Of a stretch of 64,000 nt of DNA, positions 45,379 to 53,716 are shown piece by piece. The position numbers and the translations under genes were made by a program. The stretch is from Komarekiella atlantica HA4396-MV6 (GTDB lineage: Bacteria; Cyanobacteriota; Cyanobacteriia; Cyanobacteriales; Nostocaceae): positions 35,552 through 99,551 of the forward strand of contig JAHHHK010000025.1 of the NCBI GenBank assembly GCA_019359395.1, written 5' to 3'. Each line of letters opens with the position of its first letter. The first letter of the stretch is position 1. The notes under the pieces are model-generated. The model ran no database searches and was not told the origin of the DNA. It saw nothing but the letters and a program-made list of their open reading frames with translations.

Positions 45379-46980
45379 ATGGTGTATAGCTACTCAGATT
45401 TAGACCAGAAAAACCTCAAATGGTTTCCCAACGATATCTCCCGTACAACACTGCTTACGATAAGAGTTTTACGTGGTCAGATACGTGGTCTCAAGGGAGT
45501 TACTATCGACTTTCGCTATCCAATTACAGCCATAGCAGGACGTAATGGTTCCTGTAAAACTACAGTTTTGGCTCTATCAGCGTGTGCTTTTCACAACAAG
45601 CCTAATGGCTTTAAGTTGCCTGGAAGAAAACATCCCTACTATACATTCTCAGATTTCTTTATCCAGACTAAAGAGGAAGCTGCACTTGGTAATATATTAA
45701 TCAAATATCAAATTCTTCACAACGATTGGAGAGTTATGAAGGATAATCCCGACAAGGCAGGGCCAAAATGGCAGGCACGCTTTAAGAAGTCTGGAGGTCG
45801 CTGGAATAACTATGATTCAAGAGTTGTACGTACAGTTGTATTTCTTGGTGTTGAACGCATTGTTCCACATGCAGAAAGAAGTGTATCTAAAAGCTATCGA
45901 GGTAAGTTTAAGCCAGTAACAGACCACGGGTGGGAACATAGTGTTCGTGAAACTGTAGGAAGAATCCTTGGTACTGACTATACCAGTTTTAGTTATAGAC
46001 GACATGCAAGATATCGTTTGCCTATTGTGGCTAAAAAAGATCAGAATGTCTACTCCGGCTTTAATATGGGGACGGGTGAACACTATTTATTTGAGTTATT
46101 TTCAATAATAAATGAGTGTCCAGATGGTTCTCTTATTTTAATTGACGAGATAGAATTAGGTCTTCATGAAAAAGCACAAGAAAGCTTAATTGGAGAATTC
46201 AAGAAAATATGTGAAAAACGTAAGTTTCAAATTATTTGTACAACTCATTCTTCTCGTATTCTTGAATGCTTACCACCAGAAGGCAGAATTTTTCTTGAAC
46301 GCACTGGTAGTGAAACTATTGTCATACCTGGAATCTCGCCAGCTTATGCCACTGGAAAACTCTCAGGTCATCCAAATGTTGAGTTAGACATTTTAGTAGA
46401 AGATGAGGCAGCTAAATTAGTAGTCGAAACAGTTTTAGATAAAGATATTCGCTCACGTACAAAAATTTTGCCTATCGGCTCAGCAGCAGCCGTTATGCGA
46501 CATCTTGGTGCTAAATATAAAGAAATAATACATAAAACATACAAAAAGATAGAAGTTTGTGTACTTCTTGACGGTGATCAATCATCGAAAAAGAATGAGC
46601 ATATTAAAGAATTCTTAAAAGCTCTTGAAAATCCTACTGAACAACAAGAGGCTAAAGATTGGGTAGAGAAACGCCTGGGATTTCTACCTGGTAATGAGTG
46701 GCCTGAATTATGGATTGTTAACACCAAGAGTAGAGAACCATTTTATGAAAGATTTGAACGAGAGTTACAAATGTCAAAGGCGGAAGTAGATGAAATGTTA
46801 GATTCAGCATCTAGGGCTGGTAAACATAATGAATTTTATGAAGCAGCGAAAATCTTGACTTTTGATAAAACAGTTGTGGCAAGCTACCTAATTAAGAGTG
46901 CATTTGAATCGGCTCCAGAAGAATCACAAAGAATTATTAATTTGATTCAAGGTTTTCTTGGAGATAATATAGTTTCATAG
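45379..46980 (+). CDS. OLD-like ATPase/TOPRIM nuclease (putative defence protein)
   Basis: A 533-residue protein. An ABC/SMC-type ATPase half has a P-loop-like GRNGSCKTT at 54-62, GTGEHYLFELF (signature-like, near 234-244), Walker B LILIDEIELGLHE around 253-265 and the switch CTTHSSRIL. The C-terminal half is a TOPRIM domain with ILVEDEAAK (Glu341) and LLDGDQ (Asp398, Asp400). This order is that of OLD-family nucleases such as GajA, but no UvrD-like partner or reverse transcriptase is adjacent, so it is a class 1-like single protein. The P-loop has Cys59 where Gly is expected. Anti-phage activity is inferred from family. It sits beside DUF433 and vapBC-type genes. Confidence 0.8.
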   Translation: MVYSYSDLDQKNLKWFPNDISRTTLLTIRVLRGQIRGLKGVTIDFRYPITAIAGRNGSCKTTVLALSACAFHNKPNGFKLPGRKHPYYTFSDFFIQTKEEAALGNILIKYQILHNDWRVMKDNPDKAGPKWQARFKKSGGRWNNYDSRVVRTVVFLGVERIVPHAERSVSKSYRGKFKPVTDHGWEHSVRETVGRILGTDYTSFSYRRHARYRLPIVAKKDQNVYSGFNMGTGEHYLFELFSIINECPDGSLILIDEIELGLHEKAQESLIGEFKKICEKRKFQIICTTHSSRILECLPPEGRIFLERTGSETIVIPGISPAYATGKLSGHPNVELDILVEDEAAKLVVETVLDKDIRSRTKILPIGSAAAVMRHLGAKYKEIIHKTYKKIEVCVLLDGDQSSKKNEHIKEFLKALENPTEQQEAKDWVEKRLGFLPGNEWPELWIVNTKSREPFYERFERELQMSKAEVDEMLDSASRAGKHNEFYEAAKILTFDKTVVASYLIKSAFESAPEESQRIINLIQGFLGDNIVS

Positions 46981-47019
46981 GCTAAGAGAAAAATTTTCAT
47001 TTGCATAAACTTGGTGATA

Positions 47020-47262
47020 TTACGCGTCGTCAGCTATAACTAAATCAATTTCCTGTGAATGTTCTTTATAATACGACCAAGCTGCTTCTAAATCTTTGGG
47101 TGTGATCATTGGATAATTTCTTAGTAATTCTTCATTATAAGCTCCTTGCTGACGAAAAGAAACTAGAGTCCAAACAGGAATGCGAGTATTGCGGATGCGT
47201 GCGTTACCTCCGCAGACTCCCGGAGTTTTTTGAATGAAATATTTTTGAATCTTTTGAGACAT
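47020..47262 (-). CDS. DUF433 protein (putative antitoxin)
   Basis: An 80-residue protein from ATG 47262 (MSQKIQKYF); the frame is open to 47391, but the added part is hydrophobic and unlike the family. KTPGVCGGNARIRNTRIPVWTLV, shown as GVCGGNARIRNTRIPVW, is the DUF433 signature, with LLRNYPMITPKDLEAAW after it. DUF433 proteins are winged-helix-like and often act as antitoxins to DUF5615/PIN-type toxins. No toxin is next to it on this strand, so it may be an orphan. Confidence 0.82.
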   Translation of the reverse strand: MSQKIQKYFIQKTPGVCGGNARIRNTRIPVWTLVSFRQQGAYNEELLRNYPMITPKDLEAAWSYYKEHSQEIDLVIADDA

Positions 47263-47427
47263 AGATATTGAGCAAAATTGAGATTTCACAGGGTAAATGA
47301 GAAAGCTGCATATATATTTTAAAATTAAGATCTTGTGCAGTGCAAGGAAATAACTTCTTGTCAAATATCGCACTACAATTAAATTAGGCAACGTACTATC
47401 CTCATACCACTACGCCGAAATACTCAG

Positions 47428-47667
47428 ATGCAAAGAGTCACAGTTGATGAGATCCAACAAGATCCCTTGAAATATCTTAATCAAGTCGAGGCAGGTGAAA
47501 GCTTTGTTATTGTCCAAGCAGATAAGCCTATTGCTGAATTAAAACCAATTACAACCACCAACAAACAGCGACGTCCATTTGGTTTGTGTGCCGGAGAATT
47601 TATAGTGCCTGATAATTTTGATGCACCTTTGCCTGACGAAATTATAAATGCATTTGGAAGCAGATGA
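47428..47667 (+). CDS. Phd/YefM-type antitoxin
   Basis: A 79-residue protein. The N-terminal VTVDEIQQDPLKYLNQVEAG and FVIVQADKPIAELKPI match Phd/YefM DNA-binding antitoxins. The C-terminal half (FGLCAGEFIVPDNFDAPLP, shown as GEFIVPDNFDAPLP) neutralises the toxin. Its end overlaps the toxin start by 4 bases. Confidence 0.88.
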   Translation: MQRVTVDEIQQDPLKYLNQVEAGESFVIVQADKPIAELKPITTTNKQRRPFGLCAGEFIVPDNFDAPLPDEIINAFGSR

Positions 47668-48047
47668 AAATTCTTCTGGACACTCATATTTTCTTATGGT
47701 TTATTAGTGGTGATAATCGTTTACAAGCAGATGTTCGAGATGCAATTTGGAATCTAGACAACAAAGCCTATCTCAGTGTTGTCTCGATATGGGAGTCTAT
47801 TATCAAATATCAATTGGGCAGACTACCACTACCAGAATCTCCTGAAATCTATCTTCCCAAACAACGCGATCGCCATCAAATTGCGAATCTTGATCTACAT
47901 GAAGGCAGCGTTGTTCAGCTTATCAGTCTACCATCATTGCACAAAGACCCCTTTGATCGGATGCTCATCTGTCAAGCTTTACATCACGGCTTAACTATTG
48001 CAACCGTGGATGCAGAAATTGTCAAATACTCAGTCGATCTCATTTAA
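47664..48047 (+). CDS. PIN-domain toxin (VapC type)
   Basis: A 127-residue PIN nuclease: MKILLDTHIFLWF (Asp6), SVVSIWESIIKYQLGRL (Glu near 45), DPFDRMLICQA (Asp near 94 and 97) and ATVDAEI (Asp near 116). All acidic residues are present, so it should be active on RNA. Paired with the overlapping Phd-type antitoxin; this mixed Phd-VapC combination is common in cyanobacteria. A hairpin terminator follows. Confidence 0.9.
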   Translation: MKILLDTHIFLWFISGDNRLQADVRDAIWNLDNKAYLSVVSIWESIIKYQLGRLPLPESPEIYLPKQRDRHQIANLDLHEGSVVQLISLPSLHKDPFDRMLICQALHHGLTIATVDAEIVKYSVDLI

Positions 48048-48088
48048 GAGATAATTATCTAAAGCGATCACATAATTATAATAAATAA

Positions 48089-48116
48089 AAAAAGGGACAT
48101 ATCTCAATCCCTTTTC
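48089..48116. terminator. Bidirectional hairpin terminator after the PIN toxin
   Basis: AAAAAGGGA (48089-48097) pairs with TCCCTTTT (48108-48115), giving T-runs on both strands for two convergent genes. Confidence 0.65.
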
Positions 48117-48147
48117 CCAAAACAAACTTGATTTTGAGTTGACGTGA

Positions 48148-48522
48148 TCAAAACAATCGAAAAATAAACGGATAACGGAACGGTACATCAGGCTGGCTAA
48201 AACAGTGCAACAATGCCCAAATTGTCAGTCCCCAGTGTAGTGCAAAGCCAAAAGCAATAACGGGGAAGAACAAAAGCCCGCCAATACCAAAAGTAATCCA
48301 AGATAGAATCCCAATTGGGATTCCAATTAAAGTTGCCCAGAACCAAACATTGAAGTGAAAATTAATCGATTCTTTGGCATTACTTTTAACAACTGGGTCA
48401 TCAGACATTAAGTTGATTACAATTGGAACCCCAATGGAAAACAATGCTGTACTAAAGAAAATTGCCCCATGAGACAGAGATGATAGCAATTTGCGTTTAT
48501 CAGAATTGTATGTAACTTGCAT
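48148..48522 (-). CDS. DUF4870 (Tic20-like) membrane protein
   Basis: A 124-residue protein with three to four hydrophobic segments. LLSSLSHGAIFFSTALFSIG, then SNAKESINFHFNVWFWATL and a C-terminal PVIAFGFALHWGLTIW fit DUF4870. The conserved AKESINFHFN patch is the family marker. Function unknown. It stands alone. Confidence 0.87.
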   Translation of the reverse strand: MQVTYNSDKRKLLSSLSHGAIFFSTALFSIGVPIVINLMSDDPVVKSNAKESINFHFNVWFWATLIGIPIGILSWITFGIGGLLFFPVIAFGFALHWGLTIWALLHCFSQPDVPFRYPFIFRLF

Positions 48523-48948
48523 TTTGGTGGCTCCTTTAATCGCTTTCTAGTTTTGATTTTAACGAACACTCAATAAGTTTTGTATTGCAGTTTACCGTAC
48601 TCAGGAAGTTTTCCGGCTTTTCCTTGAGATAGATTAACTTTGACGGCTACTCAACAACTATGGATTATGAGGTTTACCGAACCCTCATAACAAAAGAGAA
48701 TGGCGTCATTGCTTTAACGCCACTGCAAGGTGCGTAGACGTTGAGCAGCTTGTAGTCAGACATCGCACTAGTTTAGTGAAGCATGATTTGCTGCGATCGC
48801 AGTATTGGTATTGCAAAATGAATGTAAAAAAGCCGTTGAAAATCTGCTTTGATGTGGAGTAGCATCTTACCTACTCTTAAACTAACATCAGATCATGTCA
48901 AGTGAACACAACCCCACTCTCAAAATTACTCTACAAAGGCGGTAGAAA
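48523..48948. other. Gene-free stretch, 426 bases
   Basis: It contains a hairpin TTATGAGG/CCTCATAA at 48665-48690 with a 10-base loop and otherwise nothing I can name. Confidence 0.5.
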
Positions 48949-49209
48949 ATGAGTCGCATAAATCCCTACACGCTACAAATGCAAATTACCCGAATGTTTG
49001 GGCAAGGACAATCATTATTTGCTACAACCAAGGTACATGAATGGTTGAAAGAACGGAATCATAATCCACTAGATTATGATGTTATTTTTCATCAAAAACC
49101 TGCCCCTCCAGGCTCAAAGGAAGTGATGGTAGTAGAAATTGAATTACGCCGTAAGGATGGACAACCTGTAGATCCGTGGTTGCAAGAACAAGCAAATCTT
49201 CATGCTTAA
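48949..49209 (+). CDS. Hypothetical protein (86 aa)
   Basis: An 86-residue soluble protein from ATG 48949 with a weak upstream GGCGG. It reads MSRINPYTLQMQITRMFGQ, then VHEWLKERNHNPLDYDVIFHQ and EVMVVEIELRRKDGQPVDPW. The regular hydrophobic spacing suggests alpha/beta structure. I do not recognise a family. Probably monocistronic. Confidence 0.68.
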   Translation: MSRINPYTLQMQITRMFGQGQSLFATTKVHEWLKERNHNPLDYDVIFHQKPAPPGSKEVMVVEIELRRKDGQPVDPWLQEQANLHA

Positions 49210-49334
49210 TATCAACTAGAAATTTCAATTGAAACTCACATTATCTTAATAGATTTGACTAAAATAGAGCGTTCCAAATTACGGAATGCTCTTTGTTGTA
49301 TTTGTAATTGTAAATATCCTTTAAAATCATCAAA

Positions 49335-49718
49335 ATGAAATTTAATCAGCGTTGGGTGTTTGCGTTTTGGGTTTACTTTGGGATTTTAATATCAATTTCT
49401 ATATCAGCCTACCTGAAAGTTATCCCAACCGAAGTAGCGCAATTTCCCTATTACGATACAATTTTGCATTTCTTGTTATTAGGAATTGCTGCTTACTTAA
49501 GTCATCTTGCCTTAAACAAACGTAAGATTCAATTCTTAAATATTTCTCTGCCACTTGCACCACTGATTCTGATCTTTTTTTGTATTATTGACGAGACAAT
49601 TCAACTATTTACGCCTCATCGCAGCTTCGATTTAGTTGACTTAGCCGCTGATTTATGTGGTATTGTCTTATTCACCTGGTTGGCAGAAAGACATAAACTT
49701 ATTAGTAAATCTGAATAA
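49335..49718 (+). CDS. VanZ-family membrane protein
   Basis: A 127-residue protein with four hydrophobic helices. YYDTILHFLLLGIAAYL, IIDETIQLFTPHRSFDLVDL and the DLAADLCGIVLF end form the VanZ pattern (DKxxHFxxY...DExxQxFxPxRxxxxxDxxxNxxG). It probably lies in the inner membrane. VanZ-like proteins outside glycopeptide-resistance clusters have no proven role. Confidence 0.87.
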   Translation: MKFNQRWVFAFWVYFGILISISISAYLKVIPTEVAQFPYYDTILHFLLLGIAAYLSHLALNKRKIQFLNISLPLAPLILIFFCIIDETIQLFTPHRSFDLVDLAADLCGIVLFTWLAERHKLISKSE

Positions 49719-49740
49719 AATCAATTTTTTTAGGCTAACT

Positions 49741-49775
49741 TAGATTCCCGACTTCTCAAAAAAATCGGGAATCTA
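49741..49775 (+). terminator. Hairpin after the VanZ gene
   Basis: TAGATTCCCGA (49741-49751) pairs with TCGGGAATCTA (49765-49775); 13-base loop. The following sequence is GTTGTCAAAG, so the U-tract is poor. Confidence 0.5.
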
Positions 49776-50171
49776 GTTGTCAAAGATCTAAAGAATTGAC
49801 AAATATATCAAAATATTTATCATTGCAATATCATACGTAGAATTTAGATAATATTTTTTCATACAGATAACTTAGTCAATTTTTCTCACTTGTTTTTTTA
49901 AAATATCTAAAGAACTGATAAATAATCAACATATTTTTCATTGCAGTTAGAGATTAAATTACCTAAATTGTTAAGTGTAAGTAGCATTGATTACAAACTG
50001 ACTATCTACTTTCCATAAGGTAACAAAACTACCTTAATGACCCAAGAGCTGTTAATTAGCTCTGGCAACAAGAAAAACAGTAAGTAGAGTTACGAATTAG
50101 GCTTAGCTCTGTCTATCTGATGTTGCAACGTTAACAAGATTTATACCCTAACAATAGGAGAATTAATCCTG
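49776..50171. other. AT-rich leader before the repeat-protein genes, with a degenerate direct repeat
   Basis: Two diverged copies of about 40 bases, 49787-49827 and 49907-49946, both start TCTAAAGAA and end CATTGCA. They may be duplicated promoter or operator segments for the downstream gene. The leader directly before 50172 is AATAGGAGAAT. Confidence 0.45.
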
Positions 50172-50657
50172 ATGGCAGATTCTATTAATGCTGGTAGTGG
50201 CAACTCCTCTACTAATGATCCTAGTGAGCTACTACGGCAATCACCCTTTGGTGTCTTGTTTGATATTCCAGGTGTAGATTCAGACACCATACTCCAGGGT
50301 TTTGGGAGTGCTGTTGGTGGTAGGGGTGGTGATAACCCGTTTGGTACTGGTAGCAACCCGTCTGGTGGTAATGCGCCATATGGCGGTAATCCCTTTGCTA
50401 ACCTTGGTAATCCGCGTGCTGAAGGCAGCGTGTTTACTGGTGGTAGAAACCCTTGGGCTAGTGGTGGAAATTCATCTGGTGGTAGCAATCCGTTTGCAGG
50501 CGGCAGTAACCCGTTCGCAGGCGGCAGCAATCCTATTGCAGGCGGTGGCAATAATCCGTTCGCAGGTGGTGGTGATAATCCGTTCGCAGGCGGCAGCAAT
50601 CCTATTGCAGGTGGTGGCGATAATCCGTTCGCAGGTGGCGGCAATCCTTTTGCTTAG
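50172..50657 (+). CDS. Gly/Asn/Pro-rich repeat protein (161 aa)
   Basis: A 161-residue protein. The N-terminal part has LLRQSPFGVLFDIPGVDSD. From about residue 95 it is made of repeats of GGSNPFAGGSNPIAGGG type, about nine near-copies of a 6-9-residue unit. No signal peptide or membrane segment is seen. It shares its leader (AATAGGAGAAT), the QSPF motif and NPFAGG repeats with the next gene and looks like a shortened tandem paralogue without the C-terminal sorting domain. The repeats should be flexible. Function unknown; an extracellular or scaffold role is only a guess. Confidence 0.75.
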   Translation: MADSINAGSGNSSTNDPSELLRQSPFGVLFDIPGVDSDTILQGFGSAVGGRGGDNPFGTGSNPSGGNAPYGGNPFANLGNPRAEGSVFTGGRNPWASGGNSSGGSNPFAGGSNPFAGGSNPIAGGGNNPFAGGGDNPFAGGSNPIAGGGDNPFAGGGNPFA

Positions 50658-50924
50658 TCAGATTATGGGTGCTACCCATGAGTAAAAACTTGGATTTTTA
50701 AGTTCGTTTTTACTATGAATTGATGACAGTTTCATTACTGTCATCAAAACTATTGTGTAAATCATTTTAAGATAAAATTTTATGCAATCAAGCCATTATA
50801 TTTATTATTTAAAATTTCTATTAAAGACAAAAAATAATATTATAAATTAAATTTCAAATTTGTCCCTTTTTATATTTCTCTGCTTCGTTGAATTGTCTAA
50901 TTAAAAATAGGAGAATCATTGCTG

Positions 50925-52151
50925 ATGAAAACGTCTAATATTAACTCGATGAATGGTGGAGGTAATACCTCATCTGGTGGTAATTTGCCTTCGCGATCGC
51001 CTTTTGAGGGTTTAAACTTTTTAGGTGGCACTGTTAATACCTCTGGTACAAATAGCAATAACATTCCAGGTGGCGGTATCAACCCGTTTGCTGGTGATGC
51101 TGGTAGTCAGATTCAGCAATTAGTTTCTAATCGTTTGAAGCTAGTTCTAGGTGAAGATTTTTTCAAGGATACTAATAAAGCATTGGCAAGCGGAGGCAAC
51201 CCATTTGCTGGTGGCAATGCTCCCATTTCTGGCGGTGGTAACAACCCATTTTCAGGTGGAAGTAGTCCCATTTCTGGCAGTGGAAGTCTGCTTCAACAAT
51301 CGCCATTCGATCCGTTGAAAGAAGTTCTTGGTAACAACATACCCTTTAGCGGTAACACCTCCAATATTGCTAAGCCAACCTTTAATGCGAGCAATGCACC
51401 CGTTGGTAATGGCAATAGGAACTTCGGAAGTGGTAACGCAACTATAGGTAATTTCAACTCAAACTATGGTAGTGATAGCGCCACAATTGGCAATGGTAAC
51501 TGGAACTTTAATAATAACAACGCAACTATAGGTAATGGCAATTGGCTATTCGGAAAAGACAACGCAACACTTGGCAACGGCAACTGGTATTGGGACGATG
51601 GAAGTAGCAATGCTACCCTAGGTAATGGTAATTGGCAATTCGGAAAAGATAACGCAACTATTGGTAACGGCAACTGGGACTTTGGTAGTAATAACACAGT
51701 TATTGGCAATGGCAATTGGATTTTTACTAGTGGCAATAAAGTTGTTGGTAATGGCAACTGGCTAGTAGATAGTGACAACACAACTATTGGTGGTTTAGAG
51801 TCGTTTCCAGAAGGAAGCAAAACTGATGTTGACAACCTGATTAACTCCCTCATAGGCAAAGTAGGTAAAGATTTTGTGGGGTTAACAGGAAATTTTGAAG
51901 TATCAGACGCCGAAACGTTTAACCGACTCATCCTTTCTAAAGGCACTAATATTAATGGCGGAAATATATCTACCGACATTCAGCGGCTTTTAGCATCCCT
52001 CAACCCAAATCAAGGAAATGGCATCGCTTACCAGCCTGGGTACAATACTCAACCTGTTCCAGAACCCACATTTTCAGCATCGTTGATAGTAGCGGGACTT
52101 TTGTATTTACTATTGTCAAAGTTCAAAAAAAGGAGCTTGAAAATACAGTAG
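50925..52151 (+). CDS. PEP-CTERM protein with NGNW repeat array
   Basis: A 408-residue protein from ATG 50925 (ribosome site AGGAG). It has a Gly/Asn-rich start, then NPFAGG and SGGGNNPFSGGSS units as in the previous gene. An array of about ten 13-15-residue repeats follows at about 155-290, consensus ATIGNGNWxFGxxN. A globular part at 290-370 follows, then a PEP-CTERM tail: PVPEPTFSASLIVAGLLYLLL and basic KKRS. The regular period suggests a beta-solenoid. No N-terminal signal peptide is obvious, which is odd for a PEP-CTERM protein. The terminator is at 52189-52230. Confidence 0.82.
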   Translation: MKTSNINSMNGGGNTSSGGNLPSRSPFEGLNFLGGTVNTSGTNSNNIPGGGINPFAGDAGSQIQQLVSNRLKLVLGEDFFKDTNKALASGGNPFAGGNAPISGGGNNPFSGGSSPISGSGSLLQQSPFDPLKEVLGNNIPFSGNTSNIAKPTFNASNAPVGNGNRNFGSGNATIGNFNSNYGSDSATIGNGNWNFNNNNATIGNGNWLFGKDNATLGNGNWYWDDGSSNATLGNGNWQFGKDNATIGNGNWDFGSNNTVIGNGNWIFTSGNKVVGNGNWLVDSDNTTIGGLESFPEGSKTDVDNLINSLIGKVGKDFVGLTGNFEVSDAETFNRLILSKGTNINGGNISTDIQRLLASLNPNQGNGIAYQPGYNTQPVPEPTFSASLIVAGLLYLLLSKFKKRSLKIQ

Positions 52152-52188
52152 TTATCTTGAGTTGCACTATTATCAATTAATTAAGTGT

Positions 52189-52230
52189 CCAGATACCTGA
52201 CTTTTTTGATAAGTCGGGTATCTGGATTTT
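52189..52230 (+). terminator. Terminator after the PEP-CTERM gene
   Basis: CCAGATACC (52189-52197) pairs with GGTATCTGG (52217-52225), extended inward by GACTT/AAGTC, and ATTTT follows. Confidence 0.75.
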
Positions 52231-52262
52231 CACGAGACTATATCAACAAAATAAGTAATTAT

Positions 52263-52445
52263 TTATAAATGAACATTATCTATGCGATCGCCCAAATCAA
52301 AAACATTAAATTGAATTCCATCTAATTTTTGCTTTAAAGCCTCTAATAAGATGTTGATTCGTTCCTCAACAAATATGTTAAGAGCTTTTTCTGGGAGTGC
52401 ATTGGCCCTAGACCATTCAATAATAGTAGTAGGTATAAGATAGGC
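52263..52445 (-). pseudogene. Orphan 3' coding fragment
   Basis: A 60-codon open frame without a start codon, bounded upstream by TAA. It reads IIEWSRANALPEKALNIF, then EERINILLEALKQKLDG and ends FDLGDRIDNVHL. It looks like a truncated gene end; no family recognised. Confidence 0.35.
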
Positions 52446-52539
52446 TTAATTTTGAGTAAATATCAAGTTTGAGTAGAGAATTTCGCTCAGGTTAGTAAAA
52501 TTCCATACAAAGTTAACTGATATTTGGCTAAGCAGCAAC

Positions 52540-53496
52540 TCAGGTACTAGAAAATGTTTGTAGTCGCTCCTCCATGCCGACATTGCCTTGCAAGCCGCCA
52601 GTGTGTAATAACAGCAGGCGATGCCTGCGGCAACCCCTTTGGGGAACGCCTTGAGCAAAAAATCCCTGCTGTAGCAAATCCATCACCCCATAAAACATTT
52701 TGGCGGTATATACGTAATCAAGGGGTATGCCATGTGCTGCTTTGAATTGTTGAGTAAACGTTAGTAGTTCGTTGTTCACCTTTGCATAGCCGCCGAAGTG
52801 GTAATCACATACCAGTTCCCAAGAGCCTGGATTATTTGGCACAGGTAAACCAGAGGCGAGATAATTCGTTAATAGGCTGTCGATTTCTTGTGCAAGAAAT
52901 GCTCCGTTTTTGAGTACGGGGAAAGCGATCGCTCTTTGTCCTTCATGCAACGAAAGCGCAATCCCAGCCAATGTAGTAGCAGTACCACAAGCCACGCATA
53001 TAGTATCAAATTCCGCTGTGTTAATGATCTCTGTGCAACCGCGCACACCGTTCAGATTGCAGCCACCTTCGGGGATGATAAACACTTCACCAAAACATTG
53101 CCGCAGATATTCTCTTAGCGCTATTGTGTACCGCTGTCGATACGTCTCGCGGTTGAGATACACAAGCTGCATACCCTGTTGTACTGCAAAACTTAGTGTG
53201 GGGTTCAGCGGTAGCCTTTCCTCCCCACGAATTACGCCAATGGTGCGAAAACCGAAAAGATTCCCAGCCGCCGCAGTTGCATAGATGTGGTTGGAATAAG
53301 CACCTCCGAAAGTCAGCAGCGTTGGGCAATTTTTTTGTTTGGCTTCCAATAAGTTGTACTTCAGCTTAAACCACTTGTTGCCGTTAACCCACGGATGTAT
53401 GAGATCGAGGCGCAGCACATACAAATCAACATTGGCATGGTGGGCGATCGCGCTGTTAATCTGCTGCATTTGAGGAGGAAGAAACATAGACGACAT
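52540..53496 (-). CDS. PLP-dependent D-cysteine desulfhydrase/ACC deaminase-like enzyme
   Basis: A fold type II PLP enzyme of 318 residues from ATG 53496 (MSSMFLPPQMQQ); the frame is open to 53604. The PLP Lys is in NGNKWFKLKYNLLEA, the cofactor loop FGGAYSNHIYATAAAG follows, and VACGTATTLAGIAL binds the phosphate. HTGGLQGN near the C-terminus is the family end motif. Just before it, FFAQGVPQRGCRRHRLLLLH, shown as GVPQRGCRRHR, is unusual: DNA here (about 52610-52660) matches a repeat module (GCCTGCGGCAACCCC), so a short insertion in frame is likely. Activity on D-cysteine or ACC cannot be separated by sight. Confidence 0.82.
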   Translation of the reverse strand: MSSMFLPPQMQQINSAIAHHANVDLYVLRLDLIHPWVNGNKWFKLKYNLLEAKQKNCPTLLTFGGAYSNHIYATAAAGNLFGFRTIGVIRGEERLPLNPTLSFAVQQGMQLVYLNRETYRQRYTIALREYLRQCFGEVFIIPEGGCNLNGVRGCTEIINTAEFDTICVACGTATTLAGIALSLHEGQRAIAFPVLKNGAFLAQEIDSLLTNYLASGLPVPNNPGSWELVCDYHFGGYAKVNNELLTFTQQFKAAHGIPLDYVYTAKMFYGVMDLLQQGFFAQGVPQRGCRRHRLLLLHTGGLQGNVGMEERLQTFSST

Positions 53497-53716
53497 GGGT
53501 AAACAATCTAACTTGAAAGTTATTCTCTCTCGCGTTCCTTCTTGAGGATAAAAGTAATGATAAACATTGAGTAATTTCAATGGTGATTCTATCAGAACAA
53601 ACAATAAATATTTCTAATGAATAGCCTTAGAAATTGGCATTTTACTAATCAAGGATTTCAGGTAATTATAAGAAGAACAACAATCGCTCTAGATAATATC
53701 TTTTTGGAAAAAACAA

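Noticed and set aside
45379..46980. Complete Gabija or retron system
   Set aside because: No UvrD-like GajB and no reverse transcriptase next to the OLD-like gene.
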